This document shows, one piece after another, positions 52,312 through 60,577 of a stretch of DNA of 64,000 bases. The position numbers and the translations under genes are program-made. This stretch comes from Paenarthrobacter aurescens. Its GTDB lineage: Bacteria; Actinomycetota; Actinomycetes; Actinomycetales; Micrococcaceae. The DNA is taken from NCBI RefSeq assembly GCF_025421775.1, contig NZ_JAOEFX010000003.1, forward strand, positions 558,001-622,000. The letters are read 5' to 3'. A model generated the notes under the pieces. The model was not told where the DNA came from and made no database searches. It saw only the letters and a program-made list of their open reading frames with translations. Each line of letters begins with the position of its first letter. The stretch's first letter is position 1.

Positions 52312-53166
52312 ATGGCTGTTGCAGTTGAGTTCGCCAAGAGTCCTGCTGAGGTACTGAGGGTCGGGTCCGGGTTCACGCTGGCCGGCGTGGATCCGGACTC
52401 AACGCCCGGCTACACGGGCGCAAAAGCTGACGGCAAGGCACTGCTGGAAGCCCAGGACGCGCGGCTGGAAGAACTGCAGGAGAAGCTCTTCGCCCAAGGC
52501 CGGTTCGGCAGCTCCAAGAGGCTCCTGCTGATCTTGCAGGCCATGGATACCGCCGGCAAGGGCGGCATTGTCAGCCATGTGGTGGGCGCCATGGACGTGC
52601 AAGGCGTTCAAGTGTCCGCGTTCAAGGCTCCCACGGACGAGGAAAAGTCGCACGACTTCTTGTGGAGGATCGAAAAGCAGGTTCCAGGGGCGGGGATGGT
52701 GGGGGTCTTCGACCGCTCACACTACGAGGACGTCTTGATCCACCGTGTACACGGTTGGGCTGACGCCTCGGAGTTGGAACGTCGGTATGCCGCGATCAAC
52801 GACTTCGAGGCCCGCCTTGCAGAGCAAGGAACCACCATTGTCAAGGTCATGCTCAACATCAGCAAGGACGAACAGAAGAAGCGTTTGATCGCCCGTTTGG
52901 ACGATCCCAGCAAGCACTGGAAATACAGCCATGGCGACCTCGCGGAACGTGCGTACTGGGATGACTACATGGAGGCCTATGGCTCCGCGTTTGAGAAGAC
53001 CTCAACCGACCTTGCTCCCTGGCACGTGATACCGGCCAACAAGAAGTGGTACGCGCGCATCGCAGTGCAGCAGTTGCTGTTGGATGCCCTCGGTGGGTTG
53101 AACCTGGATTGGCCCAAGGCTAACTTCGATGTCGCCGCTGAGCGCGCCCTCGTCGCGGAGTCCTGA
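52312..53166 (+). CDS. Polyphosphate kinase 2 family phosphotransferase
   Basis: 284 aa single-domain PPK2. P-loop LQAMDTAGKGGIVSHVVGAMD, the PTDEEKSHDFLWRIEKQVPGAG helix, the lid FDRSHYEDVLIHRVHGW, and ISKDEQKKRLIARLDDPSKHWKYSHGDLAERAYWDDYM. The enzymes use polyphosphate to phosphorylate nucleotides, or the reverse. GGAAAGG lies before the ATG. The residue after AGK is Gly where many members have Asp (AGKDG), a small deviation. Confidence 0.93.
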   Translation: MAVAVEFAKSPAEVLRVGSGFTLAGVDPDSTPGYTGAKADGKALLEAQDARLEELQEKLFAQGRFGSSKRLLLILQAMDTAGKGGIVSHVVGAMDVQGVQVSAFKAPTDEEKSHDFLWRIEKQVPGAGMVGVFDRSHYEDVLIHRVHGWADASELERRYAAINDFEARLAEQGTTIVKVMLNISKDEQKKRLIARLDDPSKHWKYSHGDLAERAYWDDYMEAYGSAFEKTSTDLAPWHVIPANKKWYARIAVQQLLLDALGGLNLDWPKANFDVAAERALVAES

Positions 53167-53186
53167 ACCGTTCGCTGAAGCAGCCG

Positions 53187-53444
53187 CTAGTCAGTGCCCG
53201 CGGCAGCCCCGGCGTCGTTGCCAGCGTCTCTTGCGGTCGCCAGACGTTTGCGTGCACCCTCCAGCCAGTCCTCACACCGCTTGGCCAAGGCTTCGCCCCG
53301 TTCCCAGAGCGCCAAGGACTCTTCCAAGCTGGCTCCGCCCGCTTCCAAGCGGCCCACTACGCCGACAAGTTGCTCACGGGCTTCTTCGTAGCTCAAGTCG
53401 TCCAGGGAGGCAGGCGACGGGGCCGGTGGATTGTTTTCGGTCAT
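53187..53444 (-). CDS. xseB: Exodeoxyribonuclease VII small subunit
   Basis: 85 aa, all helical. The core [45 protein letters not shown] is the XseB signature, with a short Ala/Gly-rich tail. Binds XseA to form the single-strand DNA exonuclease. AAAGGAC lies three nt before the ATG. Follows xseA after 40 bp. Confidence 0.95.
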   Translation of the reverse strand: MTENNPPAPSPASLDDLSYEEAREQLVGVVGRLEAGGASLEESLALWERGEALAKRCEDWLEGARKRLATARDAGNDAGAAAGTD

Positions 53445-53484
53445 GATGTCCTTTGGTTTTGGTAGTGACGGGAGCCTGGGAAAA

Positions 53485-54762
53485 TCAGTGCTCCATGAGT
53501 TGTCCTTGGCCGGTGGAGACAGCCTTGAAGCGGCCCTCAGCTACGCGAATGGCCAGTGCGGTGCCTTCTGGAGTCTCTTCGGGACTGCTGACCACAGTGT
53601 GCCCTGCTTGGTCCTCGCCGACGATCTGGACCACTGCGTAGCCACGGTCCAGCGTTTTCTGTGGAGACAAGGCCCTTACTTGTGCCCGCAGGTGATGCAC
53701 CTGGTCCAGAGCGCGGACAACGGCGGTGCTGACCGCCGAATGGGAGCGCCGTTGCAGGCGGTGGATGTCATCCGCGCGGGCATCCACCATGGTGTCAGGG
53801 GTGGCCAGCACGGGACGTGACTTCAACGCATGGAGCCGGTCTGTCTCCCGATCCACCATCCGGCCGATGCTGCGGCGGAGGTGATCGCGGGCCTGGCGGA
53901 CCATGGCCAGTTCTTCCGCGACGTCAGGAACGATCCGTTTGGCGGCATCCGTGGGGGTGGAAGCGCGGAGGTCCGCGACGTCATCCAGGATGGGACGGTC
54001 GGCCTCGTGGCCAATTGCGCTGACGATCGGAGTTGTTGCCGCTGAAACAGCGCGGATCAGGTCCTCGTTGCTGAAGGGGAGGAGATCTTCGAGTGCGCCG
54101 CCGCCTCGGGCGAGGACAATGACGTCCACATGGGGGTCGGCGTCCAGTTTCTTCAGCGCGGCGATGATCTGGGAAACGGCGGTGTTGCCTTGGACCGCCA
54201 CTTCGCGGACGTCGAACTCAACGGCAGGCCAACGCAAGGCCGCGTTGCGCAGGACGTCCTTCTTTGCGTCCGAATCCCTTCCAGTAATAAGCCCAATACG
54301 GTGGGGGAGAAGAGGCAACTTGCGCTTCCGGGAATCAGCGAAGAGTCCCTCGGCAGCCAACGCCTGCCTCAGCCGTTCGATCCGCGCCAGCAGGTCACCC
54401 AGGCCAACTGGACGGATGTCCTTCACGGACATGTTCAGCCGTCCCGTTTTCACCCAGAAGTCAGCCTTGACCAAGGCCACCACACGCGATCCGCGTTCCA
54501 GGGGTATTTTCTGGCGGTCCAGCACCGTGGACCACACTGATGCCGGCAGGGAGATCTCTGCATCAACGTCACGCAGCGTCAGGAACGCATTGCCACCCCG
54601 GCGGTTCAGTTCTATGACCTGTCCCTCGATCCACGCTGCAGGTGCGCGCTCGATATGCGCCTTGAGCTTGCGGGACAGGAGTTGCAGCGGCCAGGGATTA
54701 TCGGGGCTGGTTTCGGCAGCTGTCCCAGGCAGGGTGGATTCAGGCGTTGCTTCAGCGGACAT
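53485..54762 (-). CDS. xseA: Exodeoxyribonuclease VII large subunit
   Basis: 425 aa. N-terminal OB domain ([29 protein letters not shown]), catalytic region with [31 protein letters not shown]-like [64 protein letters not shown], then a long coiled segment and a C-terminal DRGYAVVQ. Degrades single-stranded DNA to oligonucleotides in repair. Complete. Confidence 0.95.
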   Translation of the reverse strand: MSAEATPESTLPGTAAETSPDNPWPLQLLSRKLKAHIERAPAAWIEGQVIELNRRGGNAFLTLRDVDAEISLPASVWSTVLDRQKIPLERGSRVVALVKADFWVKTGRLNMSVKDIRPVGLGDLLARIERLRQALAAEGLFADSRKRKLPLLPHRIGLITGRDSDAKKDVLRNAALRWPAVEFDVREVAVQGNTAVSQIIAALKKLDADPHVDVIVLARGGGALEDLLPFSNEDLIRAVSAATTPIVSAIGHEADRPILDDVADLRASTPTDAAKRIVPDVAEELAMVRQARDHLRRSIGRMVDRETDRLHALKSRPVLATPDTMVDARADDIHRLQRRSHSAVSTAVVRALDQVHHLRAQVRALSPQKTLDRGYAVVQIVGEDQAGHTVVSSPEETPEGTALAIRVAEGRFKAVSTGQGQLMEH

Positions 54763-54945
54763 GGCTGACCCGCGTCCGTTTCGCTCGCCGTATTTGATGC
54801 TGCATCATTTGTATCCTCGCTCAGGGGTACGGCGATGGGTGCCTGCCGCCTTCCAACTCTATCCATAGCATTAGTACCGGGCACCGACATTTTCCCTATC
54901 ATGTGGACAGACCTAGGATGGTGGCACAGCCCCCGAGCCCTGAGG

Positions 54946-55809
54946 ATGACCTTGCGTACTTTCGTTTCAGCATTGGGAGTAATCCTCGCCATCCTGCTCA
55001 CAGCCGTTGCCGTTCCGGCCGCGTGGGTGGACCAAAACATCGTGAAGGAAGAGGGATTCGTCCGCATCGCGGGAGGGTTGGGAAACGACCCCGACTTCCA
55101 AAGCCGGTTGGCCGCCGCCGCCGTCGGAACTTTCGAGTCATCGGTGGATCTCCCGGGGCCGATCCAGTCCTTGGCAGCCGATGCGCTCCGGAATGCGGCC
55201 ACGGGCATGCAATCGTGGAGCGACTACCCCGCGGCTTGGGAGGAGACGGTACGGAACAGCCACAGGCTGAACTTCGGAGCGGCAAACCCGGCGGAAGAAT
55301 CTGCAACCTCCACGGCACTGGTCTTGGATATAGGGCCCCTTGTCAGGCTGATTCGCGACCATTTCGCTGAGGCAACACGGATCAGGCTTGAGGTTCCCGC
55401 GGAAAGCCTCGTGTCCTTGGGAGAGCCCTCCCACCGGCAACTGGTGGAGCGTGTGGCTGCCTTTGCGCCGTTGTGGTGGATCGCCGCCGCTGGCGCGCTG
55501 GTATCAGCACTCCTGGCTCTAGCGGCTGCTCGACGACGCTCGCTGGTGTTGGTGTTCCTGGGACTGGGTGGCTTGGCGCTTGCGGCACTGTGGACGGCAG
55601 GAGCCGACCTCGCCGGGGGAGTGATCGGGAACCTCGCCAGCGCCAACGACGTGGCTGAGCTGTTCAAGCAGGAGTTCCTCACGGCAGCCAGGACGGGCTT
55701 TAGGGAGTGGGTGGTGATCGCTGCGGTGGCGTCCGGGGTTGTCTTGGTGATCGGCGTCATTGGTTCTGTGCTGTCAGGGCGACAACGGTCACGTTCTGCC
55801 CGCAGCTAA
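54946..55809 (+). CDS. Membrane protein of unknown function between xseA and ispH
   Basis: About 287 aa. One N-terminal helix (SALGVILAILLTAVAVPAAWV), an extracytoplasmic region of about 150 residues rich in Ala and acidic residues, then three helices (APLWWIAAAGALVSALLALAAARRR; LVLVFLGLGGLALAALWTAGADL; WVVIAAVASGVVLVIGVIGSVLSG) and a basic end. The start is uncertain: ATG 54946 is used, directly after GAGG; ATG 54901 is possible. TAGGAT at 54913-54918 may be a -10. Function unknown. Confidence 0.72.
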   Translation: MTLRTFVSALGVILAILLTAVAVPAAWVDQNIVKEEGFVRIAGGLGNDPDFQSRLAAAAVGTFESSVDLPGPIQSLAADALRNAATGMQSWSDYPAAWEETVRNSHRLNFGAANPAEESATSTALVLDIGPLVRLIRDHFAEATRIRLEVPAESLVSLGEPSHRQLVERVAAFAPLWWIAAAGALVSALLALAAARRRSLVLVFLGLGGLALAALWTAGADLAGGVIGNLASANDVAELFKQEFLTAARTGFREWVVIAAVASGVVLVIGVIGSVLSGRQRSRSARS

Positions 55810-55821
55810 AGTCCTGGCCGG

Positions 55822-55827
55822 TAACAT
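55822..55827 (+). promoter_or_regulatory. -10 box of ispH
   Basis: TAACAT, six nt before ATG 55834; the six nt are GGAGGG, which also resembles a ribosome site. Confidence 0.45.
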
Positions 55828-55833
55828 GGAGGG

Positions 55834-56919
55834 ATGACCAGCACAGCAGTTTCCATTCCTATGCCCACGGTGCCCCGCAGACGGCGATCTCCGGAAGAGG
55901 TCCAGGCAGCGGCTCCCGTCACGGGTCCCAAGAAGGTTCTGCTGGCCGCTCCGCGCGGGTATTGCGCCGGTGTTGACCGCGCCGTGATTGCCGTAGAGAA
56001 GGCTCTGGAACACTATGGTGCGCCCGTCTACGTCCGGAAGCAGATTGTCCACAACGTGCATGTGGTCAGCTCCCTGGAGGAACAAGGGGCCATCTTTGTC
56101 GAGGAGACAGATGAGGTCCCTGAGGGTGCCTTGGTGATTTTCTCAGCCCACGGCGTTTCCCCTGCCGTGGTCCAGTCCGCAGAGGACCGGGGTCTCCGCA
56201 CCATAGATGCCACCTGCCCGCTGGTGACCAAAGTTCATAAAGAAGCTGTCCGCTTCGCCAAGGACGATTACGACATCCTTTTGATCGGTCACGAAGGCCA
56301 CGAGGAAGTCGAGGGAACCGCCGGTGAAGCACCAGACCACATCCAGATCATCAACGGTCCCCACGAGGTAGACAAGGTCACTGTCCGCGACCCGGAGAAG
56401 ACCATTTGGCTGTCACAGACGACGCTGAGCGTGGACGAAACCATGGAAACCGTTCGCCTTCTCAAGGACCGGTTCCCCACGCTGCAGGATCCACCCAGCG
56501 ACGATATTTGCTACGCCACCACCAACCGTCAGGTCGCCATCAAGAAGATCGCACCTCAGGCGGACTTGGTCATCGTTGTTGGTTCAGCGAACTCTTCAAA
56601 CTCTGTCCGTCTGGTTGAAGTCGCCCTCGAGTATGGCGCCAAGAGCTCATATCGAGTCGACTTTGCCAATGAAGTGGACGAAGCCTGGTTCGAAGGAGTG
56701 GCAACCGTTGGTGTGACGTCCGGAGCCTCCGTTCCGGAAGTGCTTGTCAAGGATGTGCTGCGACTTTTGGCTGACTACGGTTACGGCGAGGTACAGGAAG
56801 TCGTGACAGCAGAGGAAGACTTGCTCTTCTCGTTGCCCAAAGAGCTGCGGGCCACGTTGAAGAAAGCAGGCGATGTGACACGCGCACTCGGAGGACGTGG
56901 AAACCGCCCCACGTCCTAG
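55834..56919 (+). CDS. ispH: 4-hydroxy-3-methylbut-2-enyl diphosphate reductase
   Basis: Last step of the MEP isoprenoid pathway, making IPP and DMAPP. 361 aa. The three cysteines of the iron-sulfur cluster are in [24 protein letters not shown] and [11 protein letters not shown]. The His residues [16 protein letters not shown] and HGVSP and the proton-relay Glu in EEVEGT are present. A 35-residue N-terminal extension precedes the core. Ends before a strong hairpin. Confidence 0.96.
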   Translation: MTSTAVSIPMPTVPRRRRSPEEVQAAAPVTGPKKVLLAAPRGYCAGVDRAVIAVEKALEHYGAPVYVRKQIVHNVHVVSSLEEQGAIFVEETDEVPEGALVIFSAHGVSPAVVQSAEDRGLRTIDATCPLVTKVHKEAVRFAKDDYDILLIGHEGHEEVEGTAGEAPDHIQIINGPHEVDKVTVRDPEKTIWLSQTTLSVDETMETVRLLKDRFPTLQDPPSDDICYATTNRQVAIKKIAPQADLVIVVGSANSSNSVRLVEVALEYGAKSSYRVDFANEVDEAWFEGVATVGVTSGASVPEVLVKDVLRLLADYGYGEVQEVVTAEEDLLFSLPKELRATLKKAGDVTRALGGRGNRPTS

Positions 56920-56937
56920 CAGTATTGATTTTTTGAG

Positions 56938-56993
56938 CCGACCCGTAGTGGTTGCCCTCCCAAGGATGGCATCCACTACGGGTCGGTTCGTTT
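56938..56993. terminator. Terminator between convergent ispH and rmuC
   Basis: CCGACCCGTAGTGG (56938-56951) pairs perfectly with CCACTACGGGTCGG (56973-56986). TGCC/GGCA extends it inward, and TTCGTTT follows on the plus strand. The rmuC stop lies at its edge. Confidence 0.85.
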
Positions 56994-58281
56994 AAGCGGC
57001 TGACTCGCGGTCTTCCGCGTCTTCTTGATCCTTGCCATCGTGATGACCCAATGTCGGGCGCTGTTCCTGGGAGTCCACGGCCAGCAGCTCCGGGGCTGCC
57101 AAGGCGCGGGGGACAGCCTCCACGGACATGGGCGCGGCGAGGCCAGCGTCATCCATGGTGTTGAGCTTGCGCGCGGTCGGGAGGACACGGGCCTCAAGTG
57201 TGCCCACCATCGCGTTGTAGCGATCCACGGATGTCTTCAGTGAGCTGCCGAGCTTGCCGACATTTTCGCCCAGCGTCCCCATCCGCTCGTAGAGCTGCTT
57301 TGCGAGCTCGAACAGTTCGTGTGCGCTGTCCGTCAGCACATCCTGCCGCCACGTGAAGGCCACCGACTTGAGTACTGCGAGGAGAGTCCCGGGCGAGGCC
57401 AGGACCACGTTCCGTGACAGGGCGTGTTCCAGCAGCGCCGGGTCTGCCTCGAGTGCTGACGCCAGGATGGACTCAGCCGGAAGGAAGCAGATCACCAGCT
57501 CAGGGGAGTTCCCCGGAATGTCCCAGTACTTCTTGGCCGCCAAAGCGTCGATATGGGCCTTGAGCGCCTTGGCATGGTGTGCCAGGAGTGTCTTGGAGTC
57601 GTGGTTACCCGTGGGCGTAACAGATTCCCCAAAGGAACCGTCTCCGTGCAGTTGTTCCTGAGCGGAGAGGTATGCGGACAGCGGGACCTTCGCATCCACC
57701 ACCAGTTGCTTGCCACCGGGCAGCTGGACCACGAGGTCAGGCCGCAACGTGTTCTCAGTGCGGCCGGAATGTACCTGCTCATGGAAATCCACGTGCCGGA
57801 GCATTCCTGAGGCTTCAACTACCCGGCGGAGCTGGACCTCGCCCCACTGCCCGCGTGCGCTGTTGGAACGGAGGGCCGAAGCCAAGGCATGCGTGGATCG
57901 CAGGAGCTGTTCGTCGGACGTGCGGGCATCTTGCAGTTGTTGGGCAAGTTGTCCGTATTGCTCCACCCGGTCCCGTTCCAGAAGTGAAACCTGTTGCTGC
58001 ACAGCCGTCAGCTTCTCGGCTACCGGAGCGAGGGCGCGCAGCACGCTGCCATCCGAGTTCCTGGACGCCGTCAACTCGCGGTTCTGCGTGAACAAAAGCC
58101 GCCGTTCGGCGTCGGCAGCTGCCAGTTGTGCAGTCACCTCTGAAAGCCGCGACGAAACGGCGTCGAAGTCTTCCTCCAAGCCGGCGCCCCGGCGTCGAAA
58201 GACGACGTAGCCCCCCGCCAAGCCGACGGCGGCGCCGATCAGCAGCATGAGCAGGGCCAAAACCAATCCAAATCCATCCAT
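56992..58281 (-). CDS. rmuC: DNA recombination protein RmuC homologue
   Basis: 429 aa. N-terminal membrane helix (LVLALLMLLIGAAVGLAGGYVVF), a coiled-coil region (residues 35-140) and the RmuC nuclease-like core: SNSARGQWGEVQLRRVVEASGM, RPDLVVQLPGGKQLVVDAKVPL, PELVICFLPAESILASALEADPALLEHALSRNVVLASPGTLLAVLKSVAFTWRQ. The D..(E/D).K triad of the PD-(D/E)xK fold can be matched to RPDLVVQ and VDAKVP. Suppresses inversion at short repeats in Escherichia coli. Confidence 0.93.
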   Translation of the reverse strand: MDGFGLVLALLMLLIGAAVGLAGGYVVFRRRGAGLEEDFDAVSSRLSEVTAQLAAADAERRLLFTQNRELTASRNSDGSVLRALAPVAEKLTAVQQQVSLLERDRVEQYGQLAQQLQDARTSDEQLLRSTHALASALRSNSARGQWGEVQLRRVVEASGMLRHVDFHEQVHSGRTENTLRPDLVVQLPGGKQLVVDAKVPLSAYLSAQEQLHGDGSFGESVTPTGNHDSKTLLAHHAKALKAHIDALAAKKYWDIPGNSPELVICFLPAESILASALEADPALLEHALSRNVVLASPGTLLAVLKSVAFTWRQDVLTDSAHELFELAKQLYERMGTLGENVGKLGSSLKTSVDRYNAMVGTLEARVLPTARKLNTMDDAGLAAPMSVEAVPRALAAPELLAVDSQEQRPTLGHHDGKDQEDAEDRESAA

Positions 58282-58378
58282 GAGGCAACCCTGTCACAGG
58301 GGTACGACAGTTTTAGTGAAGGGACCCTGCGGGGCGCCCGCCGCGGGCACGAACAAGCACTGGCAAGGTCTCAGCAGG

Positions 58379-58384
58379 TAGAAT
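58379..58384 (+). promoter_or_regulatory. Leaderless-type -10 box of ychF
   Basis: TAGAAT, eight nt before GTG 58393. ATG 58387 would lie only two nt away, so the GTG is the better start. Confidence 0.5.
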
Positions 58385-58392
58385 CAATGCTC

Positions 58393-59478
58393 GTGGCTCT
58401 TACTATTGGCATCGTCGGACTGCCCAACGTCGGCAAATCAACTCTTTTCAACGCACTGACCCGCAATCAGGTGCTCGCAGCGAACTATCCGTTCGCGACG
58501 ATCGAGCCCAACGTCGGAGTCGTGAACCTTCCGGATCCCCGTCTGGCGAAGCTGGCTGAGATCTTCGGTTCCCAGAAGTTGCTGCCCGCTCCGGTGTCCT
58601 TCGTGGACATCGCCGGCATCGTCAAGGGCGCGTCCGAGGGCGAAGGTCTGGGCAACAAGTTCCTCGCCAATATCCGCGAAGCCGAGGCCATCGCACAGGT
58701 TGTCCGGGTTTTTGACGACCCCGATGTCATCCACGTGGACGGCAAGGTTGACCCGGGCTCCGATATGGAGACCATTAACACCGAGCTCATTCTGGCCGAT
58801 CTTCAGACCATCGAAAATGCCATCCCGCGTATCGAAAAAGAAGTCAAGATCAAGAAGCGCGAAGCTGCAGAGCTCGCAGCCATCAAGGCCGCCCAGGCTG
58901 TGCTGGAACGTGGCGACACGATCTTCTCGTCGATCAAGAGCGACAAGCTGGAGATGGGGCACCTCAAGGAGCTCGGCCTTCTGACCGCCAAACCCTTCAT
59001 CTACGTGTTCAACGCGGATGAAGGCATTCTTGGAGACCCGGCGAAGCAGGATGAACTGCGTGCCCTGGTTGCTCCTGCTGACGCCATTTTCCTCGACGCA
59101 AAGCTGGAATCGGACCTCGTTGAACTGGACGAGGAAGAGGCCCGGGAGATGCTGGAGATGAACGGCCAGACCGAATCCGGCCTGGACCAGTTGGCCCGCG
59201 TTGGGTTCCACACTCTCGGCTTGCAGACCTACCTCACGGCCGGTCCCAAGGAAACCCGTGCGTGGACCATCCGTCAGGGTGATACTGCGCCGCAGGCAGC
59301 CGGTGTGATCCACTCCGACTTCCAGCGTGGATTCATCAAGGCCGAAGTTGTCTCCTTCGACGACCTCATCGACGCCGGTTCCATGGCTGAGGCGAAGTCC
59401 CGTGGCAAGGTCCGCATCGAAGGCAAAGAGTACGTGATGGCCGACGGCGACGTGGTGGAGTTCCGCTTTAACGTGTGA
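58393..59478 (+). CDS. ychF: Redox-regulated ATPase YchF (OBG-like)
   Basis: 361 aa. G1 [21 protein letters not shown]3 region [18 protein letters not shown]4-like NADE (ATP-preferring, as in YchF), a coiled insertion ([22 protein letters not shown]) and a C-terminal TGS domain ([25 protein letters not shown]). Associates with ribosomes. From GTG 58393 the product begins [15 protein letters not shown] as in homologues. Confidence 0.96.
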   Translation: MALTIGIVGLPNVGKSTLFNALTRNQVLAANYPFATIEPNVGVVNLPDPRLAKLAEIFGSQKLLPAPVSFVDIAGIVKGASEGEGLGNKFLANIREAEAIAQVVRVFDDPDVIHVDGKVDPGSDMETINTELILADLQTIENAIPRIEKEVKIKKREAAELAAIKAAQAVLERGDTIFSSIKSDKLEMGHLKELGLLTAKPFIYVFNADEGILGDPAKQDELRALVAPADAIFLDAKLESDLVELDEEEAREMLEMNGQTESGLDQLARVGFHTLGLQTYLTAGPKETRAWTIRQGDTAPQAAGVIHSDFQRGFIKAEVVSFDDLIDAGSMAEAKSRGKVRIEGKEYVMADGDVVEFRFNV

Positions 59479-59511
59479 CCTGGTTCAGCGAGCAAAGAGA
59501 CCTGTAGCGCA

Positions 59512-59558
59512 GAAGGCCGCAGGCGATGAAGTTCAAGACTTCATTGCCTGCGGCCTTC
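59512..59558. terminator. Bidirectional hairpin terminator after ychF
   Basis: GAAGGCCGCAGGC (59512-59524) pairs with GCCTGCGGCCTTC (59546-59558). An inner ATGAAG/CTTCAT stem closes a 7-nt loop. It separates ychF from the convergent 41-aa gene. Confidence 0.8.
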
Positions 59559-59598
59559 GCCGTTTGAGGGCCCATGGCTGTGTCCGGCATAGAGTCCG

Positions 59599-59724
59599 TT
59601 AGGAGTCGCCGGGTTCGTTATCAGCTCGTTCTTGTTCGGTGTGGCGATTGTCGTGCGTCTTTTTGGGGATCTTGCCCTCAACATCAGCCGGGACAGGTGG
59701 ATCCTTTTCTTCATCAGTAGACAT
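59599..59724 (-). CDS. 41-aa highly charged small protein
   Basis: The ORF begins STDEEKDPPVPADVEGKIPKK and is followed by an acidic/basic mix ending NEPGDS. It has no hydrophobic segment and is predicted disordered. TATGCT lies six nt before its ATG on the minus strand, the same leaderless geometry as neighbouring genes, and a hairpin terminator lies downstream. It is too short for usual gene-length cut-offs. Function unknown. A longer open frame on the same strand (59541-59735) has no such start signals. Confidence 0.6.
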   Translation of the reverse strand: MSTDEEKDPPVPADVEGKIPKKTHDNRHTEQERADNEPGDS

Positions 59725-59730
59725 TCGCCC

Positions 59731-59736
59731 AGCATA
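59731..59736 (-). promoter_or_regulatory. Leaderless-type -10 box of the 41-aa gene
   Basis: TATGCT on the minus strand, six nt before ATG 59724. Confidence 0.5.
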
Positions 59737-59787
59737 ATGGGTCAGGATGTAGCAAGCCCCGAGATACAGCTACTTCAAAGGAGAACC

Positions 59788-60255
59788 ATGAACCGTGATC
59801 TGGACCTGGTGATCGAGCGGGTCATACGTGCACCACGTGCCACCGTTTGGAGCGCCTGGACAACACCGGAACTCTTTGAGCAATGGTGGATCCCCGAGCC
59901 TTATACGTGCAGGGTGGAATCATTCGCACCGCATGCCGGGGGCGGGTTCGTAACCTCCATGAGCGAGGACGGTTCTGCGTTCACTCCTCACATGGACGCC
60001 GCGTTCCTCGTTGTTGATCATGGCGAGCGTCTGGTGTTCAGCAACGCTGTGGATAGCAGTCTTCGGCCCGCCCATCCCAAGCCCGTTGCGGTGACGGGAG
60101 AGGTCACTTTCACTGATCACACAGACGGAACGCTGTACAGAATCGTGGCGCGTCACGGGAGTCCGGAGTCGCGTGCGCAGCATGAGCAGCTTGGCTTGCA
60201 GGAGGGCTGGAGCATGGTCACAGGACAATTGGCAGCTTTGGCCGAGCGTCATTAA
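59788..60255 (+). CDS. SRPBCC/AHSA1-family protein
   Basis: 155 aa. START-like fold of the Aha1-homologue group: VIERVIRAPRATVWSAWTTPELFEQWWIPEPY at the N-terminus, GGGFVTSMSEDG in the middle, and a C-terminal amphipathic helix (SRAQHEQLGLQEGWSMVTGQLAALAERH). Ligand unknown; relatives act as toxin-resistance or small-molecule binding proteins. ATG 59788 is fixed by AAAGGAGAACC directly upstream. A good terminator follows. Confidence 0.88.
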   Translation: MNRDLDLVIERVIRAPRATVWSAWTTPELFEQWWIPEPYTCRVESFAPHAGGGFVTSMSEDGSAFTPHMDAAFLVVDHGERLVFSNAVDSSLRPAHPKPVAVTGEVTFTDHTDGTLYRIVARHGSPESRAQHEQLGLQEGWSMVTGQLAALAERH

Positions 60256-60291
60256 CCGCTACTGCAAAGATTTTCCCAGGTGTGGGACAGG

Positions 60292-60323
60292 GCCTCGGTT
60301 TAACTGAACCGGGGCTCTTTTTT
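60292..60323 (+). terminator. Intrinsic terminator after the SRPBCC gene
   Basis: GCCTCGGTT (60292-60300) pairs with AACCGGGGC (60307-60315) with one G-T pair and a 6-nt loop, followed by TCTTTTTT. Confidence 0.88.
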
Positions 60324-60379
60324 GCCCAAAAATCGTCCTGTCCTGCTGTCAGACAGCGAATATTACCACCGAGTAGCGT

Positions 60380-60577
60380 TTGACTTGAAATCCGCGTCAA
60401 TTTAGGCATGTGTAGGTTGCGGAACGGTTACAGTTTGGCCAGCATGTCCCATCATCCGGACACAATGTGGGTAGGCTTACACACACATGTAGGCAACGTC
60501 ACAGTAGGAAACTGTGCCTGTGCCTGGGGGAAATCACGAATTTTCCCTGCTCAACTCCACGACTCATAGGAGGCGGA
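60380..60577 (+). promoter_or_regulatory. Promoter and long leader of the oligopeptide ABC operon
   Basis: -35 TTGACT (60380-60385), 17-bp spacer, -10 TAGGCA (60403-60408), giving a leader of about 160 nt. TTGAC (60380-60384) and GTCAA (60396-60400) form an inverted repeat across the spacer. The leader holds two small hairpins: CACAGT/ACTGTG (60500-60516) and GGGAAA/TTTCCC (60528-60547). No known riboswitch recognised. Confidence 0.5.

Noticed and set aside
59541..59735. A 64-codon minus-strand frame overlapping the 41-aa gene
   Set aside because: Its start lacks a -10 or ribosome site and the frame runs into the terminator stem. The 41-codon frame has proper signals.
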